A DNA stretch of 64,000 bases from Vitrella brassicaformis (GCA_001179505.1 CDMY01000581.1:232925-296924); one strand, 5' to 3'; counted from the first letter of the stretch, positions 35,083-47,434 are shown. The notes: a model not told the origin generated them from the letters alone. A program made the numbers and translations.

Positions 35083-35768
35083 TGAGCCAGCTTGTGGACG
35101 GACACAGGGGAGGGCGGTGAGAGGAGAGGGCGCATCGCATCGGATGGCATTTTTTCCGAGAGCCTGTGGATGAGAGGGGAGGAATAGCTATGACATGAGG
35201 GGGAGACGTGACGGGGGGGTGGGTTGTCTGTCGGGCTGAGTCAATGGGTCGTGCACGAGAGGGGGGAGGGGATTGGGCGCAGATTGACAGGACTCGTCAA
35301 CTCTGCGTGCAATGAATGTCGATTTTTGGGCTCTCTGGGGTAGGTTGTATTTTTCGTGGTGTGTCATCTACCAACCACTGAGTGAATGTGGCTGAATGCG
35401 TGTTTGTATGTGTACGGCGTGCGAGGATGTTTGTTTGTTTTGAGTGCTGCAAGTTGCGTTGTGTGTGAGATTTGTTTTGTTGTCCATGCCATGAGCACTC
35501 CCTCACTCCCTCATCCTTAGTGCTAGGTGTAGAGTAAGTATCCATGAGACAGACAACCCAATTAAGCCGTCGATCGTTGAATTGAAATGGCTGGCACATC
35601 ACACATATTCACATAACCCCGTGCAGATCGATGTCGACAGAATACGCCAACACAGCACCAATCCAATCGACCGACAGTCAGGCCGCCTTCTCTCTCTCTC
35701 TCGCAGAAATGGCTCATTCCTTCCGCCATTACCGACCAGCCCGCCGATTCATTCATTCATTCACTCGG
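35083..35768. other. Convergent intergenic, no gene seen
   Basis: Holds the 3' ends of the rubredoxin gene and its convergent neighbour. G-rich on the left, T-rich near 35330-35480. No supportable frame. Confidence 0.5.
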
Positions 35769-37203
35769 TCAAAACGACCGATGCTCAATCGGCCACCGAA
35801 TGCTCTCGACATGGTAGCCATACGCCTCCACCACACGTGCCAACTCCGCATACGTTGGCGGTCGAGCCGCAGTAAAGCTCCAGCTGTCGCCCAAGAGGTT
35901 CTCACCGCTGTCTATTCCTCCCTCCAGGTGTGAGTCGGGCCGGAGTTGCCAGTGGGAGGGGAAGGCGCGATGAAGGGAGCAAATGTGCCTCTGGCCCGTG
36001 TGGACGCACCGCAGGGTGGCGTATGAAGGCAGGGACACAAACGCTGGCGTGAAGTCGCTCATCGCGTACGGCTTGCGAACCCCGCCTCCCTTGCTGCCGA
36101 CACAACCGTCTGCAAACATACCACCAAGACACAGCGGGTGGGGGCATGCAAGCCGAAGGCTCACCTATGTGTGGATGAGCTCAGCTCACTGACCGTCGTT
36201 AGCCGGGTGTGTGGGCACGAGGAAGCGCTCGTTGATGACGATGAGAGGCGTGCTGCTCCTCGAACATTCGAAGGCGAGCATCCCTGCAAACAAAGCAAGC
36301 CAAGTCAGCACACCAATCATCACACAAAAGGAGGAGCCAACTCACACAACACACATCCCGCCATCCTATCCCCTTTTCCCAATTCACCGAAGTGCTGCTG
36401 CGCCTCGCAAAAGGCGCCAATCGACATCCGTGGCTCTGTGAGAATGCCCTTGTCCTCGTTCTTCAGATTGACGGCGATCACCAGATCATCATCGGAGGAG
36501 AGATAGCGTCGCGGTTGGACCAGCGTCCTCTCGATGGCAGAATCAACAGTCTGCCGCACCCTTCCAGCCCACTTGGAGCGTGATTTGGCCACAGAGGAGA
36601 GGATGGAAGCACCAGCACCCTGCCGCCTGGCTCTCTTTGCCGCTGCGATGGTGTCGGTAACAGTTGAATGGAATAGGTCGAACCTGACCTTTGGAAGCTC
36701 CGGTTGCTGTGTCTTGCTCCGGACTCGCGAAGACCCGTTTGCAGCAGGGGCGTCCTGCAGCTTCATGTGGGAGGTGACGAAGAGCGTGGTGAGAAACAGC
36801 TGGGTGAGGTCTTGGCTGAAGATGCGGATGCGGCGCCTCCCCTCCGATGCGAACGCGTGTATGATGGCGCACACAATCAGCAGGATCAGTCGCTGCTCAT
36901 GGCTCACGTACTCGTCAAGAAAGACCTGCGCCCGGTTTCTGGTTGTCATCAGATTAGGCAGCATCGGCGCCTCGGCCACCTCAGCATGGACCTAACAGCC
37001 AGCACACACAGGACAGGAAGAGAATCAATCAATGGCGCGAACCACGTCGCCAATGGCTCCTTCCTTCATCGATGACCGACCTGGATGCGGCTGGCCCCGT
37101 GGACGAATGCATTCCTGCAGGCTTCGGAAGCGCGCGTGTGTGGGCCGACAGCCTCCCATATCTCACTCTTCTTGCTCGATGTGCCCATGCAGATCTGCCG
37201 CAT
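35769..37203 (-). CDS. Unknown protein, four exons
   Basis: Four exons join in phase, from an ATG at 37203 (or 37188) to TGA at 35769-35771. Product highlights: KSEIWEAVGPHTRASEACRN; then NRAQVFLDEYVSHEQRLILL with IVCAIIHAFAS, a likely amphipathic or buried helix; SDDDLVIAVNLKNEDKGIL; FECSRSSTPLIVINERFLVP; and a C-terminal block with FPSHWQLRPDSHLEGGID and the end SIRWPIEHRSF. I do not recognise the family. A basic Ser/Arg region (KRARRQGAGASILSSVAKSR) lies in the centre. It is divergent with the EF-hand-like gene, with 167 bp between start codons. Confidence 0.65.
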
Positions 37204-37370
37204 TCTTCCAAGAGGTGGGGATCCCAGCGGTGGAGATCTGCCTTTCACATGTGCACTGCCGCTGGTGTGCCAGCCTTCCACACTGCCGCAAAGCAAAGGC
37301 GCCAGGAAAAAAAAAGAGCCATCTCGTGAAAGCTCGCAGTTGGTCCATCGGCTCAACGGCTGGAGCCAGA

Positions 37371-38063
37371 ATGACGACAGAGAAGGACATGCGTGACATG
37401 CGTGCCCTCTTTGAGTGGGACAAGACAAGGGGAACCGACACCATGTCCGTATCCAGTGCCAAGTATGTGCGTATGTGTATGGAAGGCAGCACAGCAGAAA
37501 CCATCCACCCACTCATCGTTGTTGTCTGTCTGTCTGTCTGTCTGTCTGTGTGGATGTCTCCAGCATGTGTGCACGGCTGTTGGGCTTCGATGTCACCTTT
37601 GACCATGAGGCCGGGTTCGAAACCTTTGTGGCCAAACTACGCAGACACGCACGACGAAGAGACCGCCTTTCCCTCTCCAAGCGGTTGTTCAACCTGCTCA
37701 AAGGGCCGTCCGCTGACAAGGATGGCTTCACTGCAGGTGACCAGCCAGACACACACACAGATGCTGCGACATGTATGTGTACGGTGTGTCGTCCGTGTCT
37801 CCGGATGCTCAGAGGATCTGTATGAGGTGCTGCGAAACGAGCTCAATCAGCCGATAGAGCGATGGGAGGCGGACGACCTCTTTGACTACCTGCACTCACT
37901 CTCGCCTGACTTGGAAAGGGCCCCGTCAGCCTCTTCCAGCTCGTCGCAGCAACCTCCTATTGATGTCACGGTCAAGTTCACCGAGTTTTTCGCGTTTCTG
38001 CAGCAGGAGCCCCTGACTGTGGAAAAGGCTACTGGACAGGTTTCTAGCGTGCCCCACGTGTGA
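37371..38063 (+). CDS. EF-hand-like (calmodulin superfamily) protein
   Basis: Three exons join in phase from MTTEKDMRDMRALFEWDK to TGA at 38061-38063. The rhythm of helices resembles a four-EF-hand protein with degenerate loops: MRALFEWDKTRGTDTMS; a basic RLSLSKRLFNLLKGPSADKD; EDLYEVLRNELNQPIERWEA; and a last helix FTEFFAFLQQEP. Loop positions lack the full DxDxDG pattern, although SADKDGFT is close. Calcium binding is uncertain. A Ser/Gln linker separates the last two modules. It could act as a light chain or adaptor. Confidence 0.55.
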   Translation: MTTEKDMRDMRALFEWDKTRGTDTMSVSSAKYVRMCMEGSTAETIHPLIVVVCLSVCLSVWMSPACVHGCWASMSPLTMRPGSKPLWPNYADTHDEETAFPSPSGCSTCSKGRPLTRMASLQVTSQTHTQMLRHVCVRCVVRVSGCSEDLYEVLRNELNQPIERWEADDLFDYLHSLSPDLERAPSASSSSSQQPPIDVTVKFTEFFAFLQQEPLTVEKATGQVSSVPHV

Positions 38064-39190
38064 TTGTGCGTTGTGTGGATGAGCCAAAAGCTCGCTTCCA
38101 GCGGTCGGCTGTCTCTCCAGGCTCAGTCCATCCATCCCCACATGGACGTACGCCTCATATCGTGTCTGTCTCTGTCTTTCCGTCCCTTCTCGCTTATGTA
38201 TGTAGAAGGCAGACAGACAGCATCCTGCATGTCTGGTCGGTCGGGGGGTGGGAAAACGCAAAAACGTCATGATCGGGTGGAATCGCATCAGTGAAGCCCG
38301 CCCCGGGCTGTGGAAAGATCGGGAACAAAGGGATTCGTGCCACAAAAATTCTCACACGAACGAACACGGACGCACAGGCAGCCTCACCAAGCACACACAG
38401 CCCAGCACGCACCATCACCAGATGCACTGAAAAATCGCAGCCAGCCAGCCAACCAGTTAGCTTACACGCGGAACACAGAGACGCGCCCACGGCGAGCATT
38501 GGAATCCGTGTGTGTATGAATGTATGTGGCCCGCCTTGCCTTGCCGCAAAGGAATGAGGCAGTCAGTCTGCGTGGATAACAGGCAGGAAGAAACTCGTGC
38601 AGCCAGCATGATCCGATCCATGCACATACATGCAGAGCTATCTGCTCACGCAGTCGGCTGATTGTGTACACGCCCCGAATCAGCCTGCCTCGCTCATCAC
38701 ACAAGCCCATTGAGGATGAAAGACACAGCCCAGCACAGCACAGCACAGCGTGCAATGCAATCAATGAGGGGGAAAAATCGGTGCAAACCCGGGCGGCAGC
38801 AAAGCACTCATCACCACACACACAGCACGTGATCGCTCGCTTCGGTGGGCTGACTTGGTGCTCATCGGTGCGCGGGATTGTCACCATGCTCTACCATGAT
38901 GACAGCACGGCGTACCGACGAGCACTGCATCAGTCCACCCATTCGACGAGCGACACAGCAATCAACGTACACACACCACTGGCTGTCTCGTCCCCCCGGG
39001 CACCCTCCGTGCTTCTCCGCACTTCCTCTCCCTCCTCGCGGTCAGGTTGGCGAAGAGGGACAGGTTATGGGCAGAAGCTTGAAGGCAGACGGACAGACGG
39101 ACAGACGGACAGACGGACAGACGGACAGACGGATCGCTCAAGGCATGCATACGTACATACATTGAACACATCACACTCTGTCTGTTTGTC
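38064..39190. other. Convergent intergenic with octamer repeat
   Basis: No gene is supported. The right end carries a perfect ACGGACAG tandem repeat at about 39087-39132, and scattered (GACA)n occurs elsewhere. Confidence 0.5.
39087..39132. repeat. (ACGGACAG)n tandem repeat
   Basis: About five to six perfect 8-bp units just past the 3' end of the D-lactate dehydrogenase gene. Confidence 0.85.
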
Positions 39191-40366
39191 TCAATGATGA
39201 TGTCCGTGGTGGTGGTCCCCTCCACTGAGGTCGATGGAGACGACTTTGTCCGGGTTGAGGATGTTGTTGGGGTCGAGGGTCTGCTTGAGCGTCTTCATCA
39301 GCTCCACTGAGGGGCGCCCCAGCTCCTTCTCGAGGTACTTTTTCTTGCCCAGACCAATGCCGTGCTCGCCCGTGCAGGTGCCCTCCATCTCAATCGCGCG
39401 AGCCACCTGCACATACGTACACATGATCGATGGATGCCTCTCTCCTTCTCTATGACCGTCCTCCGTGTGGTACCTACCATTCTGTGGTTGAGTCTGTGTG
39501 CCTCCTCATCTTCCTTGGGGTTGTCGGGGTCAAACATGATCACCACGTGGAAGTTGCTGTCGCCCACATGACCTATGACACACAGACCACAAGAAGGCAA
39601 CAAGGAAGGTCGATTCCGCCACATTCATTCATTCGCACACTTGGTTGGCATCTCTGTCTGTCCCTCCCTCCCTCCCTCCCTCCCTCTGACTGACCAACGA
39701 TGGGTGCGAACAGGAATGACTCGTCAAGGTCCTTCTTGGTGGCCTCGACCATCTCAGCAAGCCGCGAGATGGGCACCGCCACGTCGGTCGCCATCAGCTG
39801 ACGCTCTGGCTCCATCGACTGGGCCGCCCAAAACCTGCACGCACGCACAACAAACAGCACGTCGACGAAAGGCAGGTGGAGGTGTCCGTCCGTGCCCCTT
39901 GTTCGTTCCCTCCCTCCTTTGGCTGGCTTACGCGTGCTTGCGTGCGAACCACATCTTGTCCCTGGCCTCGGCCTCTTTGCACCAGACGTACTCCTCCTTG
40001 GTGTACTGGCTGCAGATGTTCTGCACCTCCTTGACGTCGTTCTCCACGGAGGCTTTCGACCCGGTGAACTTGAGGAGCAGCATGGGCTTCTCGGGCAGCG
40101 TCATGCCGGCGTAGTTGTTGACCGCCTTGACCATCTCGTTGTCAAACAGCTCTATCGCACCCATCTGTCTCAACACACACACACGCGCGCACCTCCCTCC
40201 GTATCTACCCGCACCATACATAGCCACACGCACGGACGACAGATAGACGCACCTGTATGCCCTTTTGGAGCATTTTGATGACTGCGTTGGTGGCGTCTTT
40301 GACCGAGTCGAAGCTCACGTAGGCGATCTCCATCTGATATGGGATGTTGCGCATCTTCAGGGTGGC

Positions 40367-40400
<34 letters not shown>

Positions 40401-41960
40401 AGAGAGCAACCACACCACCCCCGTCAGTACTGTGCGCGTCAGCTGTCCGTCGTGTGCGTCTCCGGGCGGCCTATCTACCTCGGTGACGACTCCGAGTGTG
40501 CCTTCCGAGCCGACGAACAGGCGGGCGAGGTCGTAGCCAGCACTGCTCTTCCGCGCTCGCTGACCCGTCTTAAGAACCTGCATGCCATGCATCAAGCAAG
40601 AACGAAACATAAATGACACCGGGTTTCATTGTGAGCTCAATGTGCTTTCGTTGTGTGTGTACACACTTACGGTTCCATCGGCGAGCACGACAGTGAGGTT
40701 GACGACCTGGTCCTTCATGGTGCCGTAGCGGACGGCGTTGGTCCCGGAACAGCACGTCCCGCACATGCCACCGATGCTCGCACCTAAACACACACTCACA
40801 CACAACACAAAATCAAATGCACACGGACGGCCATTTCGCATGTGGTGTGGTGTGGTGTGCTCACCCACCAGTGGGTGCCCCACTCAGTCACCCCCTGACT
40901 CACCCGGTCCAGGGTCGACTCCGAGGAACATGCCGTAGGGCTCCATGTACTCGTTGAGTTCCATCCAGCCGACGCCGGGCTGCACGACGACGTCCATGTC
41001 GTCCTGGTTGACCTTGAGGACCTGGTCCATCTTGCGCATGTCCATCGTGATGCCGCCGCGAGTGGGGATGATGTGGCCCTCCAGGGACGTGCCGCTGCCG
41101 TAGGGGACGATTGGAATCTTGTACCTGTTGCAGATGGTGAGGATCTTGGAGACCTCCTGGGTGCTCTCGGGCCACACGACGGCCTGGGGGTTGGAGCGGG
41201 CGGCGTAGCCGCTCACCTCCTTGCCGTACTCCTCGCACTCATCCTCCTTGCAGCTGATGCGGTCGTCACCCAGCATACCATGCAGCTCCTCATAGGCCTG
41301 ACACACACACAGACAGACAGACAGACAGGCAGGCAGGCAGACGGGTGGATGAATGAACGCATCGATGGATGGAGGGATGCGTGAGTGGATGCGTCATTTC
41401 GGCCCGGCCCAGTGCTCTCCGACCGCAGGGAACGCTTCAGTGAATGGCATCCTTTTGAGCGCCAGCTCGCTGCAGGTGGCGGACCGCCGCTGAGATTGCG
41501 AGTAGTAGTACAGCCCCGTCGCAAGGGCTCCACCTCCCAATGCAGCACCAATCTGACACAACACGTGCGTCGACAGACAGACAGACCGACCGACAGACCG
41601 ACAAACAGACCGACATGCGTACCAACCAGCCTCAGGGGCAGCGTGCGTCCCTGCCCGCCCACCTGCATGTGTCTTGACCTGTTGCCCTGCTGTGTCCTGC
41701 CGCCATAGCTGCTGTCACCACCGCCACCCCCAGAGTGCTGGGAGGATGCCGACTGCGTCGAAATCGAGCGGGAGGGGGCGAGGCGCAGGGGACAAGAGAC
41801 TGCCACGTGGTGCCGGCACCTACACACCAAAACACGAGAAGGGCAGCAGAGGGGAAAGGTCCGCTGACTCAGCTGATGGCCTGACGCTTTGCCTGATGAA
41901 TCCTTACACAGCAGAGGGAAGGATGCCAGAGGCGCGCACAGTGAGGTTGCGAGTCATCAT
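39191..41960 (-). CDS. DLD: Mitochondrial D-lactate dehydrogenase (cytochrome type)
   Basis: The presequence is [17 protein letters not shown] joined to an Arg/Ser-rich exon, typical of mitochondrial import, followed by a short hydrophobic Gly/Ala segment. The FAD-binding (PCMH) domain shows [14 protein letters not shown], then [20 protein letters not shown], with [20 protein letters not shown] and VVLADGT. The C-terminal FAD-oxidase domain has [38 protein letters not shown] and [12 protein letters not shown]. These fit the D-2-hydroxyacid/D-lactate dehydrogenase (cytochrome c) family. It oxidises D-lactate and passes electrons to the respiratory chain. The protein ends in an unusual His-rich tail (DHHHGHHH), with TGA at 39191-39193. 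Introns are short. Confidence 0.9.
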
Positions 41961-42165
41961 GACTAGCAGAGTCCACTCCCCAGGTTCAGCCTCCTCACTC
42001 CAGTGGTTTCACGCATTTTCATTAAACCCTACGCCCTAAAGCATCACTGGCTGCCCCCTAAACCCTGCAACCCGAGGGGCTGAGGATGTTTAAATCGATG
42101 AAGAATATCTCCACTCTTATCCTCTGAGATACATGAGCCTTCTCGCTTCTTGCAGCTGGTTAAGC
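41961..42165. promoter_or_regulatory. Bidirectional DLD/SfsA promoter region with telo-boxes
   Basis: 205 bp between divergent start codons. AAACCCTA is perfect at 42024-42031, followed by CCCTAAA, and a second CCCTAAACCCTG occurs at about 42056-42067. This repeats the telomere-like motif seen at 541. A regulatory role is inferred. Confidence 0.45.
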
Positions 42166-44201
42166 ATGGGCATGATGGCGGCTCCTGCAGTAGTCTACCG
42201 ACAACCTCTTATCGCCGGCAGAATCGTTCGGCGCTACAAGCGCTTCATGGGTAGGGTATATGATTAGTGAGTGCACAAAGCAGACACATGGATCCGATGA
42301 ATGAATGCGTGCATGCCTACTTGGTGATTACAGCGGATGTTCGGCTAGATGAGGACGGCCGCGAGGTGTGCTGCCACCTGGCGAATCCCGGCAGCATGAT
42401 GGGCATGATTCACAAAGGCGCACCCGTCAGGTATGCGAGTCGTTCTGGATGGATGGATGGATGGAATTGACGGCAGGCAGCTGTCCACTCATGTGCTGTG
42501 TTTTTGTGTTGTGCAGGCTTCGCGACCACTGGGCGGAGGATGTGAGCAGCAGCTGGGCGGCGGCAGATGGCGAGGGGCCGAAGCGAAAGGCATCGAAGCG
42601 GAAGCTGCAGTATTCGCTGGAGGCCATCCGAATAGGTGGCACGTGGATCGGGTGCAACACTCTGCTGCCCAACGAGGTAAACAGCTGCATCATAGCAGGA
42701 CCACTCTGGTTCTTTACCTCTGCAGCTGGTCAAGTCGATGCTGCAGCGGCGGCAGCTGCCAGAGGTCATGGGCATATTGCCGTACGACAATGTCAAAGCA
42801 GAGGTAGGGAGGTCGGCAGGTGCAGAGAGGGGTGAACAGAGATGGCATTTATTGCTGCCGTCCGTCCGTCTGCATCCATGTGTGTGCAGGTGCGATTGCC
42901 GGAGTCGAGCAACTCTCGGTTTGACTTCCTGCTGACGCGTCAGGGGGCTGATAGCAGCAGTAGTGGTGGAGCTGGTGCAGGGCCCCGTAAGCTGGTCATT
43001 GAGGTCAAGATGGTCACCATGGGCTCTAACTGGTACGGTACACAAGCGGTCGACAGGCAGGCATGGTGGTTTGCGTCACTTCTTCACTGCTCGTCTCATT
43101 GAATCCTCCCTTCAGGTGGAGTGTGGAGATGCAGACCGAAGGCTGCACGGACCCCCCGCGGCCATGGGCATCACTCAAGCCAACCACAACCACCACCACT
43201 GACAATGACAATGCCGCTGACGGTGGTGGTGCCGGTGCTGCCACACAGCAGCAAGGCGAGCCCAGCTGTGACGCACCCCCCAAGCCCAACAAGACCACCA
43301 AGCGCAGCAAGAAGGAGCATGCCATGCTGGAGTTCGTCAAGACACCGCCAGACGAGTGCCGTGCATACACCGAGCGGGAGGGGAGTGGTCAGGAGGGCCA
43401 CCAACCGCTGGTGGCGTTGTTCCCCGACAGCAAGACGGAGAGGGGCCAGAAGCACGTGGCGGAGTTGATGAAGCTGAGCAGGCGGGGCGGCCAGGGGGCG
43501 GGGGCGGGGGAGGATACTAGTGCTGAGGGGGCGTTGTCGGCATCGAACAAGGCGGCGGGGAAGGAGGGGGGAGCGGCGGGGAAGGNNNNNNNNNNNNNNN
43601 NNNNNNNNNNNNNNNNNNNNNNNNNNNNNNNNNNNNNNNNNNNNNNNNNNNNNNNNNNNNNNNNNNNNNNNNNNNNNNNNNNNNNNNNNNNNNNNNNNNN
43701 NNNNNNNNNNNNNNNNNNNNNNNNNNNNNNNNNNNNNNNNNNNNNNNNNNNNNNNNNNNNNNNNNNNNNNNNNNNNNNNNNNNNNNNNNNNNNNNNNNNN
43801 NNNNNNNNNNNNNNNNNNNNNNNNNNNNNNNNNNNNNNNNNNNNNNNNNNNNNNNNNNNNNNNNNNNNNNNNNNNNNNNNNNNNNGCGGCGGGGAAGGAG
43901 GGTGGCTATCACGTGGCGTTGCTGTTCTTCGTCGCTAGGTCAGTCAGTCAGTCGACAAAACGCAATCAAGACATGTCATGTGCGCACATCTGCATCGTGT
44001 GTGTGTGTGTGTATCAGGGGCGACTGTGGGTCGTTTGACGCGTCCCTTCACTGCGACCCGGCCTACCACGCCCTGCTGCACGAGGCGGCCACGCTGCCCA
44101 ACCTGCACATCCTGCCGTATTCTTTCGAGTACGTCTTTGACGACCCTGATGATGCCCATATTGTCTACAGGGGGCCGGTGCCATTCAGAGGCGGCGTATG
44201 A
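42166..44201 (+). CDS. SfsA-family protein
   Basis: Spliced exons encode an SfsA homologue. The start is MGMMAAPAVVYRQPLIAGRI, then the family motif RRYKRFMADVRL, HLANPGSMMGMIHKGAPVRL, LEAIRIGGTWIGCNTLLPNE, SNSRFDFLLT and LVIEVKMVTM. Further blocks are LVALFPDSKTERGQKHVAEL and HVALLFFVAR, ending with the conserved DPAYHALLHEAA. Bacterial SfsA is described as a DNA-binding regulator linked to sugar fermentation; the fold has nuclease-like features. This copy carries long low-complexity inserts: a Thr/Asn/Gly tract and a Gly/Ala/Lys tract that contains the 300-N gap. The stop is TGA at 44199-44201. The exact protein length is unknown because of the gap. Confidence 0.88.
43586..43885. other. Assembly gap inside SfsA coding exon
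   Basis: Exactly 300 N within a Gly/Ala/Lys-coding GC-rich tract. The flanks are near-identical repeats (GGCGGGGAAGGAGG), so a tandem repeat probably failed to assemble. Confidence 0.95.
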
Positions 44202-44936
44202 TGGGATATATAGTTTCGGGCGTAGCGTGCCTTGCCCATGAGTGTTGGTTGCTAGCTGAGGCGGGCGGACCGGAGAAAGGCGACATTCATGTAATCCAAT
44301 GGATTGGATGCATCAATGTGCTGTTTGCTACGCAACGAATTGGGCCCCCACACAGATGTTGACAAGTCCAACCAACAGAAGCCAGCCAAAGAGGGCGACG
44401 CACGCACACTACATCTCTCCTCGCCCATGCCATCCACCCTGTATGTTTGTATGTGTGACCACTGATGAGTGAGTGCCTTTGTACACACAGAAGTAGTCAG
44501 TGAATGAGACAGGCAAGGAAGGAAAGAAGGAGGCTCCACTCACTCAGGATGGGACAAGTGCGTTCGTCGATGCATCTGATCGGCATATGCTCTCTGCCTT
44601 CTTCTCACTGCCCACGCTCAGGAAAGGAGACGCTGGCGTGAGAGGCCAACATCGCCACGCCTGCGCGGAGGCTTGCATGAGACGACAGAGAGACACCACA
44701 CGTCCGCGTGGACACTCAACGGACATTCACACGGCACGACCCATGACACGACACACGGCAAGGCAAGGCAAGGCAAGGCAAGCAGATACATTACACCACC
44801 TCAAAAAGACCACTCACTCACTCAACTCAGCAACGACCGATAAAAAGACGTCTGCCCCCCGTTCATCTGCCTCACTCACTCGACCCCACACACCATGAAT
44901 GAATGGACCCCTTTAACAGGTGTCTGTCTTGAACCT
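44202..44936. other. Convergent intergenic, no gene seen
   Basis: 3' regions of SfsA and the dioxygenase gene. It includes a (GGCAA)n run at about 44758-44780. No supportable frame. Confidence 0.5.
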
Positions 44937-47048
44937 TCATTTGACGAGTGAAGCGAGAATGCGTCGTGGCGGTACGAACGACCTCCTGGCGTGCATCACC
45001 GCATAGTTGTCCACCAGCAACACATCACCTAAAAACAGAGACACAAACAAATGTGTGTGCGGTGCGCGACGTGCTTGGCCGCTGGTGAGTGCCTTGGGTT
45101 GGTGGCGCAGTATGTTTGTTACCCTTGTGCCACTTGAAGGCCACAGCCTCCTCGTCGGCCACCTGTGCGATGAAATTCATGACCTCGCTGGGGAGGGGCT
45201 CGCCGTCGCCAAACAACACTGCCTGCGCACCGCAACACATACACGGGTCGGGTAGAGAGAAACAGATGGGCATGTGCGGTGCACTGTTTGTCTGGCCGCG
45301 TCTGTGACATGACAGCGTGCGGTGCGCTGCAATATATGACCTTTTGAGGGTCGTTTCTCTTGTCTTTCCATCCGGTGAATGCGGCGATCATTTGGTTGAA
45401 GAACTCCGTCTCATCGCCCTTCTCGGGATGAGCCTTGACCGCAGACAGCATCGGAGTGATCTAAACGCACACACAGCCAGAGCAGTGAATGACCTACCTG
45501 CCGCTGTATCGAGTGACTCGTGTCCTGTTTGCCCTCACCGTTTTCAGATCTCCTCCTGCCAGCCACTCCCTGACACACAGACACATAGACAGACAGAGAG
45601 AGATCACTCCTCCCTCCGGCCACCCCTTTTTTCCTTCCCCCATCATATTGATCAGCCCCACCAAGTGTAACCGTCCTCCTTCATCTTTGCCTCGGCCTCT
45701 TCTCTGGTGGCCACCCTGAAGGTGCTCTTCCACGAGCGGCCCAGGGCAGACAGCTCGTCGTCCTCCTCGGGGGCCACACGCACATACTTGACGCCCTTCT
45801 CCTCCAACTTGGACAGAAACTGACAAACGGACACACACACACACAGACAGACAGACAGACAGACACATACATACATAAATACATACATACATACAGGCGC
45901 TCGAAATGAGTGGCCAGCCAACATCAATACATCCATCGGATTCCATCCATCCATCCACCCATGACGTGTCGACGTGTGACGTACGTCTGGGTATTTGTCT
46001 TTGATCCGCCGGTAGACCGCATGCGACAAGACAATGGGAGCTGACACAGACAGACAGACAGACAATGGGACATCCGCTGTGTCATTCATGGGATGTGATG
46101 TCGTGTGTTGTGCTGTCATGTGGGCCTGCTCACTCTCGCCGCCCTCTGCCGATGGCAGGTCGCAGTAGAAGAGCAGCTTGCTGGGGTACGCGGGCAGCTG
46201 AGCCATCTGCACCAACCAATGAACGACCACAGCACAGCCATGGGCAGAACATGAAAGAATGCCGGGTGCCGATGCATTCACTTGGCACTCAAGTGTCTGT
46301 CTGGCTGGCTGGCTGGCCGGCCGGATCCCTCATTCTTGCAGAATTCAATTTGTCTGTCAGGGTCGGCCGATGACCGACCAAGTCAGACCTTGATAGCGTA
46401 TTGGTTTCTTAATCATCAGGTTGCCTCAGCTGGCTGGCCGGCTGGCTGGCTGGCTGGCTGGCTGGCATCCATCCATCCATTCATTCGGTCCGTCGACCCA
46501 CCCACCTCATGGTGCCAGGGGATCTTCTCTGATGGCGGGGATTCATTGGCCGTGAACACTATGTCACCCACGATGTTGCGACGCACCGCCTGCACACACC
46601 AACCATAACACACACACGAATGATCTGATCTACTGCCCACCAAACACGGCACTGCTGTACTGCGGTAATGAATAGCTTCTGCTCACATTGCCGCCGATGT
46701 AGGGGAAGTTTTCCCGCCCCAGCGCCAGGACAAACTCGGCAAAGTCTTCGGGCGACGAGATCGGGAAACTGCGGAATAGCAACGCCTGACAAACACCGCC
46801 CACACAGAACCCGGCAGGCACGTGAGTCGAAACGAGAGGAGGAATGTCGACAGATGGTGAGCTGTGGTTTCACTCACCCCGTGTGTGGTGAGCCTTTGGA
46901 AGATGCCCTGCCTGTTGGTGGTCAGCCAGGCCTTGACGTCCGCGATGGTCTTGAGCTCACCCTCCCTCGGCTTGAGAGTCAGTGGGAAGCTGTGCTCCTC
47001 ACTCAACCCCTTCCTCTGCTCGGGGATGCTGATCGTCTCGACCTCCAT
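44937..47048 (-). CDS. TauD/TfdA-family 2-oxoglutarate dioxygenase
   Basis: Multiple short exons on the minus strand from MEVETISIPEQRKGLSEEHS to TGA at 44937-44939. The core follows the TauD/clavaminate-synthase-like plan: LLFRSFPISSPEDFAEFVLA, VFTANESPPSEKIPWHHEMA and FYCDLPSAEGGE. The HHE motif supplies the first iron ligands (HxE). The C-terminal GDVLLVDNYAVMHARRSF gives the distal His and the Arg that binds 2-oxoglutarate. Such enzymes hydroxylate small substrates such as taurine or gamma-butyrobetaine. The substrate cannot be told here. The intact HxE...H...R set argues for an active enzyme. Confidence 0.85.
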
Positions 47049-47434
47049 GATACGTGTAGGCCACCTCCCTGAGCCTCTCCTTTCCTCCTTCAATGTTTGC
47101 AAGCTCAAGCGGGCCTGCAAGTCTAGCTCGCAATCGCTGACAACTTCGAGAATCTCCGCTTTGCGCTTGCTGCCGGCTGCCGTGGGTGGCTGCCCCGTCC
47201 CATGGAGCGAAATCGGCGTGAAAGATCCGATCCCGCAGGCTTGTGTTGCGCGCGTTGAGTTGGGTAGGTATCAGGCTGGCTCACTTGTCTGTGGAGGACC
47301 CACCTGCCGGTGGGTGGGTGGGCCTCTTCTGCGAGAGGCTCGGACGGGTCCTGCGGCTGTCGGCGCTGTCCAGGGAAAACAGAAACAGGGCAGTCTCGTG
47401 GCTCTACATCTCCCCTGAGGACACGCCGGGGGGC
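47049..47434. promoter_or_regulatory. Divergent intergenic, possible 5' exon
   Basis: 386 bp between start codons. A frame upstream of 47435 stays open (GLFCERLGRVLRLSALSREN) but has no ATG. A spliced 5' exon or a non-coding leader are both possible. Confidence 0.35.

Noticed and set aside
39087-39132. Regular repeats that look like a CRISPR array
   Set aside because: The units are 8 bp and directly tandem with no unique spacers; this is a microsatellite in a eukaryotic genome.
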